DNA from: Streptomyces sp. 71268
Lineage (GTDB): Bacteria; Actinomycetota; Actinomycetes; Streptomycetales; Streptomycetaceae
Assembly: GCF_029392895.1 (NCBI RefSeq)
Contig: NZ_CP114200.1
Span: forward strand, 2,821,001-2,885,000
Direction of reading: 5' to 3'
Length of the DNA: 64,000 nucleotides
Position 1 is the stretch's first letter; each line of letters starts with the position of its first letter. The notes under the pieces are model-generated. The model searched no databases. It worked only from the letters and a program-made list of their open reading frames with translations, and was not told the DNA's origin. Shown one piece after another: positions 44,677-53,215 of the stretch. The translations under genes and the position numbers were made by a program.

Positions 44677-45252
44677 TCAGAGTTTGCCCTCCACGACAAC
44701 CGTGCGGTGCCCCCCGAGCGCGCGCGAGAGCCCTTCGAGGAAGCCGGGGCTGAGGTCGGGCCAGTCCCAGAACTCGAAACCGAGGTAGCCGAAGGCGAAG
44801 TAGCCGTCCGACCAGGTCCACGCGGTCAGGTCAGCGGGGCGTCGGCAATGCGGGCAGGTGACCTCCGCGCTGCCCGTGTCGCTCCAGTCGCTGATGGCCT
44901 CACCGAAGGGTTCCCACGCGCCGTCGATCTCCTCCAGCCGGTCGGTGTAGAAGTCCGCCCGCCCGGCACAGTGGGGGCACACCGCGAACCTGGGTTCGCC
45001 CTGACCGCAGTTGAACACGGTGCGGCTGGTCTCGATCCTGAGTCCGTCGCTGGGCTCCCAGTCCTCCTGACCGACCGCCTTGGCCCAGGAGGGACCGGGC
45101 GGATGCCCCAACGGCGCCCCGAGGACACAGTCGGTGCGCTCGGCCCGCACTATCTCCTCCTTGACCAGCCAGGCGAGCCCACTGTCCGCCAGGGTGTGGG
45201 CGTCCGCCCGCGTGGCATCGAGGTCGACGACGGTCTGAAAGTAGTTCCCCAT
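44677..45252 (-). CDS. zinc-ribbon-like protein of unknown function
   Basis: This 191-residue protein starts at the ATG at 45252. Two CPHC knuckles (VCPHCAGRADF and TCPHCRRPADL, about 40 residues apart) would form one zinc site. The C-terminal half is rich in aromatic residues (AWTWSDGYFAFGYLGFEFWDWPD) and closes with LGGHRTVVVEGKL. It resembles hypothetical proteins common in Streptomyces, possibly immunity- or SUKH-like, but I cannot assign a family. Its neighbours are regulators and the PIMT/peptide locus. The gap 44512-44676 contains two near-copies of ACCGGTGGTC/ACCGTTGGTC. Confidence 0.65.
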   Translation of the reverse strand: MGNYFQTVVDLDATRADAHTLADSGLAWLVKEEIVRAERTDCVLGAPLGHPPGPSWAKAVGQEDWEPSDGLRIETSRTVFNCGQGEPRFAVCPHCAGRADFYTDRLEEIDGAWEPFGEAISDWSDTGSAEVTCPHCRRPADLTAWTWSDGYFAFGYLGFEFWDWPDLSPGFLEGLSRALGGHRTVVVEGKL

Positions 45253-45416
45253 GGGGCAACACAGTAGAAGCGGCCACCGACAGCACGTCACCGAGCCCGT
45301 TCATCGGCTCCGGCAGTACGAGGTGCCGCGCTACCAGCCCGCCGACTGAGATGCTCGACTACCCGGCCGCCAACAGGTCGACAGTCGAACCGACTTACTC
45401 ACTCGAGGAGTTGACC

Positions 45417-45563
45417 ATGGACGACAACACCCCACACGGCGGTGGCGGCGACGGAGGCGACGGTCTGCCGGGGCAGCCGTGGCCCGGTCCGCCCGCCCCG
45501 CCCACGCCGGACGGCGGGCCCGGCGTCCCCAATCCCCCCAAGAAGGCGGCGGACACGCCGTGA
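45417..45563 (+). CDS. small Asp-Gly/Pro-rich peptide, candidate RiPP precursor
   Basis: This 48-residue peptide starts at an ATG six bases after a strong GAGGAG site. A 70-residue form from 45351 has no ribosome site. Its composition is extreme: Gly, Pro and Asp make up most of it, with no Cys and no Ser. Three Asp-Gly pairs (residues 12-13, 15-16 and 32-33) are the classic sites where PIMT-type enzymes create aspartimide. The end is KKAADTP. Its stop overlaps the start of a PIMT-like methyltransferase (GTGA), so the two are translationally coupled. A role as the methyltransferase's substrate (imiditide-like precursor) is inferred, not proven; it could also be a non-functional leader. Confidence 0.68.
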   Translation: MDDNTPHGGGGDGGDGLPGQPWPGPPAPPTPDGGPGVPNPPKKAADTP

Positions 45564-46735
45564 CCGCGCACACCCATCGCGAGCGCTCCGGCCACGCCGA
45601 ACTCGGACGCCGCCTGGCCGCGGCGGGCGTCCTTGCCCCGGCCTGGGCCCCCGCCTTCGCGGACGTGCCCCGGGCGGCGTTTCTGCCCGAGGTCATGTGG
45701 CCCTTCGACATGGCGGCGGGCACCAGCGTGGCCGTCTCCCGGGTGGACGATCCGGATGCCTGGCAGGCGTACGCGGACGCGGACGTGCCCGTGGTCACCC
45801 AGTGGGACGACGGGGCGCACAGCGGCCGGGAGCCCGGGCGGGTGCCCACGTCCTCGGCGTCGATGCCGAGCGTGGTCTTCCGGATGCTGGCGGACCTGGG
45901 CGTACGCCCGGGTGACCGGGTGTTGGAGGTCGGCACCGGGACCGGGTGGAACGCGGCGCTGCTCGCGCACCGGGCCGGCGCGGGGAACGTCGTCAGCGTG
46001 GAGGTGGACGGCGCGGTGGCCGCGCGTGCGCGGGGCGCCCTGGAACGGTTCGGGGCCGGGGTGCGGGTGGTGCGCGGGGACGGCTACGCGGGGCACCGCG
46101 AAGGCGCGCCGTACGACCGGGTCATCGTCACCGCCGGGGTGCGGCGGGTCCCGTTCGCCTGGGTGCGGCAGACGCGGCCGGGCGGGCTGGTCGTCCTCCC
46201 CTGGGGGACCGACTACGGCAACGGTGACGGCGTCGCCCGCCTCACGGTCGCGCGGGATGGGCGGAGCGCGGCGGGGCCCTTCACCGGGCCCGTGGAGTTC
46301 ATGAAACTCCGGGCCCAGCGGTTGGCGCCGGTCGCGCACGGCGAGTACGTGACGGGCGGGCCGGAGGAACGGGACGCCTCGACCACGGAGCTGACGGAGG
46401 ACGCGTTTCTCGGGGAGCGGTTCGCGCCGCAGCGGTTCGCCGTCGGGCTGCGGGTGCCGCGCTGTCAGCACGTCGTCGCGGAGCGGCGGGACGGATCGCG
46501 GCCGGTGTGGTTCTACGGGCTCGACGATCGCTCGTGGGCGTGCGTGCTGTTCCGGGACGGTGCCGGCGCCCGGGTCTGGCAGTCGGGGCCGCGCCGGCTC
46601 TGGGACGAGGTCGAGGCCGCCTACCGGTGGTGGGAGAGCGAGGGCGGGCCGGGGCACGAGCGGTTCGGGCTGACCGTGACGGCCGACGGGCAGGCCGCCT
46701 GGCTGGACAGCCCGGACCGTTCCTGGCCCGTCTGA
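45560..46735 (+). CDS. PIMT-like protein methyltransferase with C-terminal extension, coupled to small peptide
   Basis: This 391-residue protein starts at a GTG in a GTGA overlap with the peptide gene. It has the PIMT core: PTSSASMPSVVFRML followed by SAM motif I VLEVGTGTGWN at 121-131, then VVSVEVDGAVAARAR and APYDRVIVTAGVRRVP. An extension of about 130 residues ends RRLWDEVEAAYRWWE and RFGLTVTADGQAAWLD. The same order and the same motif-I position occur in the homologue at 35623. In the families known to me, such enzymes methylate Asp side chains of RiPP precursors and so drive aspartimide formation. No cyclase, ATP-grasp or protease gene is adjacent; the gene ends 18 bases from convergent ABC operon B. 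Confidence 0.85.
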   Translation: MTAHTHRERSGHAELGRRLAAAGVLAPAWAPAFADVPRAAFLPEVMWPFDMAAGTSVAVSRVDDPDAWQAYADADVPVVTQWDDGAHSGREPGRVPTSSASMPSVVFRMLADLGVRPGDRVLEVGTGTGWNAALLAHRAGAGNVVSVEVDGAVAARARGALERFGAGVRVVRGDGYAGHREGAPYDRVIVTAGVRRVPFAWVRQTRPGGLVVLPWGTDYGNGDGVARLTVARDGRSAAGPFTGPVEFMKLRAQRLAPVAHGEYVTGGPEERDASTTELTEDAFLGERFAPQRFAVGLRVPRCQHVVAERRDGSRPVWFYGLDDRSWACVLFRDGAGARVWQSGPRRLWDEVEAAYRWWESEGGPGHERFGLTVTADGQAAWLDSPDRSWPV

Positions 46736-46753
46736 AGCCGGAGGCGCCGGGCG

Positions 46754-48001
46754 TCACACGCCCGAGCCCGCCCCCCGCCCGGGCGGCGCCTCCCCCGGCC
46801 CCGCCCCCGGCTCGGGCGGCTGCGGACCGGGCTCCTCGCCCGGGTCACCCGACCCGCCCGACCCGCCCGGCCCGGCCGGCTCACCTGGCGTACCCCGCGC
46901 GCCCGCCGCGCCCGCCGCATCCGGCGCACCCGACCCGGCCGACTCCCCCGACCCCGCCGGCCGCGTGGGCTCCACGTTCGGGACCACGTCCCGTTCCTCC
47001 GCGAAGTGGCAGGCCGAGTCGTGCGCCACCGGGCCCGTGAGGTCGCGGAACTCGGCGGGGACGGCGAGCAGGGGGACCTCCAGGGCGCAGCGTTCCCGGG
47101 CCTTCCAGCAGCGGGTGCGGAAGCGGCAGCCGGAGGGTGGGTTGGCCGGGGACGGGACCTCGCCGGTGAGCAGGATGCGGGTGCGGTGTTCGCGGGCCTC
47201 GGGGTTGGGGACGGGGACGGCGGAGAGCAGGGCCTGGGTGTACGGGTGGGTGGGGTGGTCGTAGATCTCGGTCTCGGTGCCGACCTCGACCAGCCGGCCG
47301 AGGTACATCACCGCGACCCGGTCGGAGATGTGCCGGACCACCGACAGGTCGTGCGCGATGAAGACGTAGCTGAGGTCGAACTCCGCCTGGAGCTTCTCCA
47401 GCAGGTTGACGACCTGGGCCTGGACCGAGACGTCGAGGGCCGAGACGGGTTCGTCGGCGACGATGATCTCCGGGCGCAGGGCGAGGCCGCGGGCGATGCC
47501 GATGCGTTGGCGCTGGCCGCCGGAGAACTGGTGCGGGTAGCGGTTGATGTACTCCGGGTTGAGGCCGACGACGTCCAACAACTCCTGTACTTTGCGCCGG
47601 CGTTCGCCCTTGGGCGCGACCTCGGGGTGGATGTCGTACGGCTCGCCGATGATGTCGCCGACCGTCATGCGCGGGTTGAGCGAGGTGTACGGGTCCTGGA
47701 AGACCATCTGGATGTTGCGGCGTACGGCCTTCAGGGCGCGGCCCGACAGGCGGCTGATGTCCTCGCCGCGGTAGCGGATCTGGCCGCGGGTGGGGCGTTC
47801 GAGGTGGACCAGGAGTTTGGCGACGGTGGACTTGCCGCAGCCCGACTCGCCGACGATGCCCAGCGTCTCGCCGGGGGCGAGTTCGAAGGAGACGCCGTCG
47901 ACCGCCTTGACCGCGCCGATCTGCCGCTTGATGACGACGCCCTGGGTGAGCGGGTAGTGCTTGACGAGGTCGCGTACCTCCAGGATCGGCTCACTCGTCA
48001 T
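46754..48001 (-). CDS. oligopeptide ABC transporter ATP-binding protein (DppF/OppF type), operon B
   Basis: This 415-residue ATPase has Walker [10 protein letters not shown], signature [10 protein letters not shown] and Walker [13 protein letters not shown], with the C-terminal [14 protein letters not shown] cluster. A Gly/Pro/Ala-rich tail of about 85 residues is longer than usual. The start codon overlaps the preceding ATPase stop by 11 bases. It is the last gene of operon B and ends 18 bases from the convergent PIMT-like gene without an obvious terminator hairpin between. Confidence 0.93.
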   Translation of the reverse strand: MTSEPILEVRDLVKHYPLTQGVVIKRQIGAVKAVDGVSFELAPGETLGIVGESGCGKSTVAKLLVHLERPTRGQIRYRGEDISRLSGRALKAVRRNIQMVFQDPYTSLNPRMTVGDIIGEPYDIHPEVAPKGERRRKVQELLDVVGLNPEYINRYPHQFSGGQRQRIGIARGLALRPEIIVADEPVSALDVSVQAQVVNLLEKLQAEFDLSYVFIAHDLSVVRHISDRVAVMYLGRLVEVGTETEIYDHPTHPYTQALLSAVPVPNPEAREHRTRILLTGEVPSPANPPSGCRFRTRCWKARERCALEVPLLAVPAEFRDLTGPVAHDSACHFAEERDVVPNVEPTRPAGSGESAGSGAPDAAGAAGARGTPGEPAGPGGSGGSGDPGEEPGPQPPEPGAGPGEAPPGRGAGSGV

Positions 48002-49091
48002 TCAGGGTCTCCTCCCAGAAGTGGCAGGCGCTGGTCCGGCCGCCCCCGCCGGCGCCGCTCGCGTCGGGACTACCCGCGTCGGGACCGCCCGCGTCGGCCA
48101 CGCTGCCCGGGTCGGTCACCTCGTACAGCGGTGGGCGGTCCACGCGGCACACGTCCCGGGCGCGCGGGCAGCGTGGGTGGAAGGGGCAGCCGGGTGGGAT
48201 GTGCATGAGGTTGGGTGGCAGGCCCTTGATGGCGTACAGCTCCTGGCCCTTCTGGTCCACGCGCGGGATGGAGTCGAGCAGGCCGCGGGTGTACGGGTGG
48301 GCCGGGGCGCGGTAGAGGTCGTGCACGGACGCGTTCTCCACGATGCGGCCGGCGTACATCACCGCGATGGTGTCGGCGACGTCGGCGACCACGCCCAGGT
48401 CGTGGGTGATGAGGATCAGGCCCATGTCCAGCTCGCGGCGCAGTTCGGCGAGCAGCTCCATGACCTGGGCCTGCACGGTCACGTCGAGCGCGGTGGTGGG
48501 CTCGTCCGCGATGATCAGGGCGGGTTCGAGCGCCATCGCCATGGCGATCATGATGCGTTGGCGCATGCCGCCGGAGAACTGGTGCGGGTAGTCGCCCACG
48601 CGCTGCGCGGCGGCCGGGATGCGTACCCGGTCCATGAGTTCGACCGCGCGCTGGCGGGCCGCCTTGCGGGACAGGCCGCGGTGCACCTCGAACATCTCGC
48701 CGAGTTGTGCGCCGACCGAGACGACCGGGTTCAGCGCGGACAGCGCGTCCTGGAAGATCATCGCCATCTGGGCGCCGCGCACCTTGCGCCGTTCCTCGCG
48801 GCCGAGGGTGAGCAGGTCGCGGCCCTGGAAGCGGACCTGGCCTGCGGTGACGTAGCCGGGGGGCGAGTCGAGGATGCCCATCACGGCCTGGGCCGTGACC
48901 GACTTGCCCGAGCCCGACTCGCCGAGCACGGCGAGCGTCTCGCCGGCCCGGACGGCGTAGCTGACGCCGTTGACGGCCTGCGAGACACCGTCCCGCAGCC
49001 GGAACTCGACGTGCAGGTCGCGTACGTCGAGCAGGGGTTCGACGGGTGCTTCGGTGACGGACCTGGGGCTTGGCTCGTTGACGACGGTCAC
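47991..49091 (-). CDS. oligopeptide ABC transporter ATP-binding protein (DppD/OppD type), operon B
   Basis: This 366-residue ATPase starts at a GTG. It has Walker A GESGSGKS, signature FSGGMRQRI and Walker [13 protein letters not shown]. The C-terminal peptide-transporter extension has [15 protein letters not shown]. It overlaps the following ATPase gene by 11 bases and follows the DppC-type permease by 12 bases, so the four downstream genes of operon B are tightly coupled. It forms a heterodimer with the DppF-type ATPase and powers peptide import. Confidence 0.93.
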   Translation of the reverse strand: MTVVNEPSPRSVTEAPVEPLLDVRDLHVEFRLRDGVSQAVNGVSYAVRAGETLAVLGESGSGKSVTAQAVMGILDSPPGYVTAGQVRFQGRDLLTLGREERRKVRGAQMAMIFQDALSALNPVVSVGAQLGEMFEVHRGLSRKAARQRAVELMDRVRIPAAAQRVGDYPHQFSGGMRQRIMIAMAMALEPALIIADEPTTALDVTVQAQVMELLAELRRELDMGLILITHDLGVVADVADTIAVMYAGRIVENASVHDLYRAPAHPYTRGLLDSIPRVDQKGQELYAIKGLPPNLMHIPPGCPFHPRCPRARDVCRVDRPPLYEVTDPGSVADAGGPDAGSPDASGAGGGGRTSACHFWEETLNDE

Positions 49092-49103
49092 CTGCGGGGC
49101 TCC

Positions 49104-50111
49104 TCAGCGCAGCTTGGGGTCGAGGGCGTCGCGGACCGCGTCGCCGAGCATGATGAAGGCCAGCACGGTGATGCTGAGCGCGCCGGCCGGCCACAGCAGC
49201 ATGTGCGGGGCGTTGCGGATGTGGGTGGAGGCGGCCGAGATGTCGATCCCCCAGGAGACGGTCGGGGGTTTGAGGCCCACGCCGAGGTAGGAGAGCGTGG
49301 CCTCCAGGGAGATGTAGGTGCCGAGCGCGATGGTGGCCACGACGATGACCGGGGCCACCGCGTTGGGCGCGATGTGGCGCAGCAGCAGCCGCCCGTTGCT
49401 GGCGCCGAGCGCCCGGGCGGCCTGCACGTAGTCGTTCTGCTTGACGGTGACGACCGAGCCGCGCGCGATGCGGGAGATCTGTGGCCAGCCGAGCAGCACG
49501 ATGAAGCCGACCACCGGCCACACCGAGCCGCTGGTGATCACGGACAGGAAGACCAGGCCGCCGAGGACGATCGGGATGCCGAAGAAGATGTCGGCGACCC
49601 GGGAGAGCACCGCGTCGCCCCAGCCGCCGAAGAAGCCGGCGAGTCCGCCGAGCAGGCTGCCGAGCAGGGCGGCGCCGGCGGTGGCGCACACGCCGACGAC
49701 GATGGAGGCGCGGGCCCCGTAGACGACCCGGGTGTACAGGTCGCGGCCCTGCACGTCGTAGCCGAACGGGTGGCCCGGCTCGGCGCCCTCCTGCGCCTTG
49801 GCCAGGTTGGCCTTGTACGGGCTGCCGCTGGCGATGAGCGAGGGCCAGATCGCGATGACGATCAGGAACAGGATGATCAGCGCGGAGATGATGAAGACCG
49901 GGTTGCGCCGCAGGTCGCGCCAGGCGTCCGACCACAGGCTGCCCACCCTGGCCTCGGGCCCGGGCCCGGGCCCGCCGGACGGCTGCCCGCCCTCCAGGGT
50001 CTGGGCCTCGCTGCTGGCCAGGTCGAGGGCGGGGCCACCGGTGGGGGCGACGGCGGTGTGCGGGTCGGGCGGCAGGCCACGGGCGCCCGGCCCGCGCGGG
50101 GGTTCAGGCAT
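49104..50111 (-). CDS. oligopeptide ABC transporter permease (DppC/OppC type), operon B
   Basis: This 335-residue permease has an N-terminal Pro/Gly-rich cytoplasmic stretch of about 60 residues, then WRDLRRNPVFIISALIILF as the first helix. Five more helices follow, with the coupling loop YVQAARALGASNGRLLLRHI. The family's DVQGRDLYTRVVYGARAS segment is present. Its ATG lies within the end of the DppB-type gene (8-base overlap). It resembles DppC of dipeptide transporters more than the DppC-type permease of operon A. Confidence 0.92.
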   Translation of the reverse strand: MPEPPRGPGARGLPPDPHTAVAPTGGPALDLASSEAQTLEGGQPSGGPGPGPEARVGSLWSDAWRDLRRNPVFIISALIILFLIVIAIWPSLIASGSPYKANLAKAQEGAEPGHPFGYDVQGRDLYTRVVYGARASIVVGVCATAGAALLGSLLGGLAGFFGGWGDAVLSRVADIFFGIPIVLGGLVFLSVITSGSVWPVVGFIVLLGWPQISRIARGSVVTVKQNDYVQAARALGASNGRLLLRHIAPNAVAPVIVVATIALGTYISLEATLSYLGVGLKPPTVSWGIDISAASTHIRNAPHMLLWPAGALSITVLAFIMLGDAVRDALDPKLR

Positions 50112-51027
50112 AGCGAATCCTCGGGTCGAGCACGGCGTAGAGGAGGTCGACGAGCAGGTTGGCGACCAGGAAGACCAGGACCAGCACGGTGACGAAGCCG
50201 ACGACGGTGGGCGAGTTCTGTCGCAGGACGCCCTGGTAGAGCTGGTAGCCGACGCCGTGGATGTTGAAGATCCGCTCGGTGACCAGGGCGCCGCCCATCA
50301 GGCCGCCGATGTCGGTGCCGATGAAGGTGACCACCGGGATCAGCGAGTTGCGCAGCAGGTGCCGGGTGATGACGCGGTGCCGGGGCAGGCCCTTGGCCAG
50401 GGCGGTGCGTACGTAGTCGGCGCGGACGTTCTCGGCGATCGAGGTGCGGGTCAGGCGGGTGACGTAGGCGAGCGAGACCAGGCCGACGACGACGCCGGGC
50501 AGCAGGAGTTCGTTCAGTGGGGCGTCGGGCGAGACGGTGGGGCTGACGGTGTTCCACTTGATGCCGCACAGGTACTGGAGGACGTAGCCGCTGACGAACG
50601 TCGGGATGGAGATGACGATGAGGCTCAGCAGCAGCACCGTGGTGTCGATGGCCCGGCCCCGGCGCAGGCCGCTGAGGACGCCGAGGGTGATGCCGATGAG
50701 GATCTCGAAGGCGATGGCCACCAGGGTCAGGCGCACCGTCACCGGCCAGGCGTCCGCCATGAGTTCGGTGACGGGCTGGCCGTTGAAGGCGGTGCCGAAG
50801 TCACCCTGGAAGATCTGCCCCATGTAGTGCAGGTACTGCTTCCACAGCGGCTCGTCCAGGTAGAGATCCTTGCGGATCTGCGCGGCGGTGGCGGGGTCGG
50901 GCGCCCGGTCGCCGAAGAGCGCGGCCACCGGGTCGCCGAGCGCGTACACCATGAAGAAGATCAGGAACGTGCTGCCGATGAACACCGGGATCATCTGGAG
51001 CAGCCGCCGGATCACATAGCGTCCCAT
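50104..51027 (-). CDS. oligopeptide ABC transporter permease (DppB/OppB type), operon B
   Basis: This 307-residue permease starts at the ATG at 51027 (MGRYVIRRLLQMIPVF). It has the usual six helices, the DLYLDEPLWKQYLHYMGQIF loop and the coupling loop YVRTALAKGLPRHRVITRHL. The frame stays open upstream but is antisense to nothing supported and lacks a start site. The 116-base gap to the SBP gene is GC-rich with several partial inverted repeats. It is co-transcribed with the DppC-type permease and both ATPases. Confidence 0.92.
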   Translation of the reverse strand: MGRYVIRRLLQMIPVFIGSTFLIFFMVYALGDPVAALFGDRAPDPATAAQIRKDLYLDEPLWKQYLHYMGQIFQGDFGTAFNGQPVTELMADAWPVTVRLTLVAIAFEILIGITLGVLSGLRRGRAIDTTVLLLSLIVISIPTFVSGYVLQYLCGIKWNTVSPTVSPDAPLNELLLPGVVVGLVSLAYVTRLTRTSIAENVRADYVRTALAKGLPRHRVITRHLLRNSLIPVVTFIGTDIGGLMGGALVTERIFNIHGVGYQLYQGVLRQNSPTVVGFVTVLVLVFLVANLLVDLLYAVLDPRIRYA

Positions 51028-51143
51028 GAGGGCTCCGGGGGGAGGGGGTTGGTGCGGCGGGTGGGGCCGGGGGCCGGGCGGGCGGCGGCCCGGCGCGCGG
51101 GCCCGGGCGGCTTCGCCGGGGCACGGGCGCGCCGAGCCGGGCG

Positions 51144-52778
51144 CTAGCTGACCTTGATCTCGTTGTAGACCGGCACGCTGAACGCGTTCAGGCGTACGTC
51201 GCTGAGCCGGTCCGAGTAGCCCGCGTTGCCGTTCTGGTACCAGAGCGGGATGCCGGGCATGTCCTTGGCCAGCACCTTCTCGGCGTCCTGGAAGAGGCTG
51301 ACGGCCTTGGCCCTGTCGGTCTCGGCGTTGGCCCGGTCCACCAGTCCGTCGAACTCCTCGCTGCTGTAACCGCCGTCGTTGGAGGAGGCGTTGGTGTAGA
51401 ACATCGGTTGCAGGAAGTTCTGGATCAGCGGGTAGTCCATCTGCCAGCCGGCGCGGAACGGGCCGCGCATCTGCCGGTCGGTGATCTTGTTGCGGAAGTC
51501 GGCGAAGGTCCCGATGGAGGTGCCGACGCAGGCGTTCTCCTTGTCCAGCGCGTTGTTGATGCTGTTGCACACCGCGTCCACCCAGTCCTTGTGGGAGCCG
51601 GTGTCGGCGTTGTACGTGATCGTCATCTTGCCGCCGGGCAGGCCGCCGCCCTCCTCGATGAGCTGCTTGGCCTTCTTCGGGTCGTACTCGCACGCGTCAC
51701 CGCACAGCCCCGCCTTGTAGCCGCCGTCGGCGCCGAGCACCGGCGAGGTCCAGTCGGTGGCCGGGGTGCGGGTCTTCTCGAAGATCCGCTCGGTGATCTG
51801 CTCGCGGTCGATGGCCATCGACAGGCCGCGCCGCACCTTCTCGGAGTCCGCCGTGTTCCACCGCTTGTCGTACATCGGGAAGGTGAGGGTCTGGATGATG
51901 CCGGCCGGCTGGTTGATGTACCGGTCGCCCAGGTCCTGCTTCACGTTCTTGAGCTGCGCGGCGGGGATGTCGTCGGCCAGGTCGAGGTTGCCGCCCTGCA
52001 GGTCGGTGTAGGCGGTGCCGACGTCGGTGTAGACCCGCAGCTCGACGCCCCCGTTCTGGGCCTTGTCCGGCCCGCCGTACTTGTCCCACTTCTTGAGCCG
52101 CATGGACGTGCCCTTCTTGTACGAGTCCACGCGGTACGGGCCGTTGCCGACGGGCTTGCTCACCCAGGCGTCGTGGTCGTCGAAGAAGGCTCGGGGCAGT
52201 GGCGCGAACGCGGCGTAGCCCAGCGTCTCGGGCCAGGTCGAGAACTTCTGGGTGAGCTGGACGGTGAAGGTGGTGTCGTTCTTCACCTGAAGCCCGGACA
52301 GCGTCTTGGCGCTGGCCTTGCCCGAGGTGGGGTGGACCTTGTCGTACCCCTTGATGTACTCGAAGAAGTAGGCGTTCTTCTGCTTGTTGTCGAGCAGCGC
52401 GCCGTAGTTCCAGGCGTCCACGAAGGACTTGGCGGTGACCTTCTCACCGTTCTGGAAGGTCCAGCCCTTCTTGATGGTGACGGTGTAGTTCTGCGAGTCC
52501 CTGGTCTCGATCTTCTGGGCCAGCATGTCCTGGGCCTTGCCGGTCTTCGGGTCGTACCGCTTGAGCCCGCGGAAGATCATGTCCAGGACCTTGCCGCCCT
52601 GCACCTCGTTGGTGTTCGCCGGCTCCAGGGGGTTCTGCGGGTCCCCCCACGAGGACCGCACGGTGCCCGTCCCGTCGCCGCCTCCGCCGCTGTCCCCGCC
52701 TCCGCCGCCACAGCCGGCGGCCACCATCGCGGCGGCCAGCCCGCAGACGGCCCACTTGGCGCGCCTGACTCCGCGCAT
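51144..52778 (-). CDS. oligopeptide-binding lipoprotein (SBP family 5), operon B
   Basis: This 544-residue binding protein starts at an ATG behind GAGGAGG. The signal ends in lipobox VAAGC (Cys23) followed by a Gly-rich linker. The mature part is a family-5 fold (NTNEVQGGKVLDMIFRG, FTVQLTQKFSTWPE, IPLWYQNGNAGYSD). It opens operon B in the standard order SBP-permease-permease-ATPase-ATPase. By sequence character it is a plausible counterpart of one of the two neighbouring S. coelicolor peptide-binding proteins of the bldK region, but I cannot tell BldKB from its paralogue without alignment. An 8-unit GC-rich tandem repeat lies upstream. Confidence 0.92.
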   Translation of the reverse strand: MRGVRRAKWAVCGLAAAMVAAGCGGGGGDSGGGGDGTGTVRSSWGDPQNPLEPANTNEVQGGKVLDMIFRGLKRYDPKTGKAQDMLAQKIETRDSQNYTVTIKKGWTFQNGEKVTAKSFVDAWNYGALLDNKQKNAYFFEYIKGYDKVHPTSGKASAKTLSGLQVKNDTTFTVQLTQKFSTWPETLGYAAFAPLPRAFFDDHDAWVSKPVGNGPYRVDSYKKGTSMRLKKWDKYGGPDKAQNGGVELRVYTDVGTAYTDLQGGNLDLADDIPAAQLKNVKQDLGDRYINQPAGIIQTLTFPMYDKRWNTADSEKVRRGLSMAIDREQITERIFEKTRTPATDWTSPVLGADGGYKAGLCGDACEYDPKKAKQLIEEGGGLPGGKMTITYNADTGSHKDWVDAVCNSINNALDKENACVGTSIGTFADFRNKITDRQMRGPFRAGWQMDYPLIQNFLQPMFYTNASSNDGGYSSEEFDGLVDRANAETDRAKAVSLFQDAEKVLAKDMPGIPLWYQNGNAGYSDRLSDVRLNAFSVPVYNEIKVS

Positions 52779-52888
52779 GGAGCCTCCTCAAGGTCCCGAA
52801 GCACACTTAGGACCCGATATCACCCCGCGCGATCTTGCCCCGCACGCCGAGCGCGGCTATCCGGGTCGCGGGCTGGGCCAGGTGGGGG

Positions 52889-53115
52889 GCGCTGCCGCGC
52901 GGGCGGTCGGGGGGGTGCGGGGTGCGCTGCCGCGCGGGGCCGGGGTGGGCTGCCGCGCGGGGCCGGGGTGGCGGGTGCGCTGCCGCGCGAGCGGTCGGGG
53001 GCGGGGTGCGCTGCCGCGCGAGGCCGGGGTGGGCTGCCGCGCGGGCGGACGGGATGTGGGGGGGGCGCTGCCGCGCGAGCGGTTGGGGTGCGGGGCGCGT
53101 AGCCGCGCGGGGCGG
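52889..53115. repeat. eight-unit GC-rich tandem repeat upstream of operon B
   Basis: The motif GCTGCCGCGCG (once AGCCGCGCGG) recurs eight times at 26-37 base spacing, each followed by variants of GGCCGGGG or GAGCGGTCGGGG. It occupies the first part of the 831-base gene-free stretch (52779-53609) between the operon B SBP gene and the divergent efflux gene. Frames across it are repeats of Ala/Arg/Gly without ribosome sites. Confidence 0.78.
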
Positions 53116-53128
53116 CTACGTAAACGCG

Positions 53129-53158
53129 TGGACGCCGCGACCGTCGTCCCGTTACGCT
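53129..53158 (+). promoter_or_regulatory. candidate promoter for the leader ORF and efflux gene
   Basis: TGGACG (53129-53134) and TACGCT (53153-53158) are 18 bases apart and resemble a vegetative promoter. The predicted transcription start would fall at or within a few bases of the ATG at 53167, making a leaderless transcript. Confidence 0.4.
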
Positions 53159-53166
53159 GCGGCACC

Positions 53167-53196
53167 ATGTCCAGCCCCGAGGCGTCCAGACGCTAG
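53167..53196 (+). CDS. 9-codon upstream ORF, candidate attenuator leader peptide
   Basis: ATG TCC AGC CCC GAG GCG TCC AGA CGC TAG encodes MSSPEASRR. It sits 8 bases after a plausible -10 box, so it would be translated from a leaderless message. Its stop codon abuts a perfect hairpin (53196-53215). Leader peptides before antibiotic-resistance genes work by ribosome stalling; the efflux gene lies 395 bases downstream. The ORF is short enough that chance is possible. Confidence 0.45.
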   Translation: MSSPEASRR

Positions 53197-53215
53197 CCAC
53201 CGGTCATCCGGTGGC
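53196..53215 (+). terminator. hairpin following the leader ORF (possible attenuator)
   Basis: An 8-base perfect stem (53196-53203 and 53208-53215) with loop TCAT begins at the last base of the leader ORF stop. It could act as attenuator or terminator. The remaining 53216-53609 contains no supported gene. Confidence 0.5.

Noticed and set aside
45351..45416. Extended N-terminus of the Asp-Gly-rich peptide from the ATG at 45351
   Set aside because: No ribosome site there, whereas the ATG at 45417 has an ideal GAGGAG; kept only as an alternative.
52889..53115. The GCTGCCGCGCG array as a CRISPR
   Set aside because: Units are adjacent imperfect repeats with no unique spacers of constant length, and there are no cas genes.
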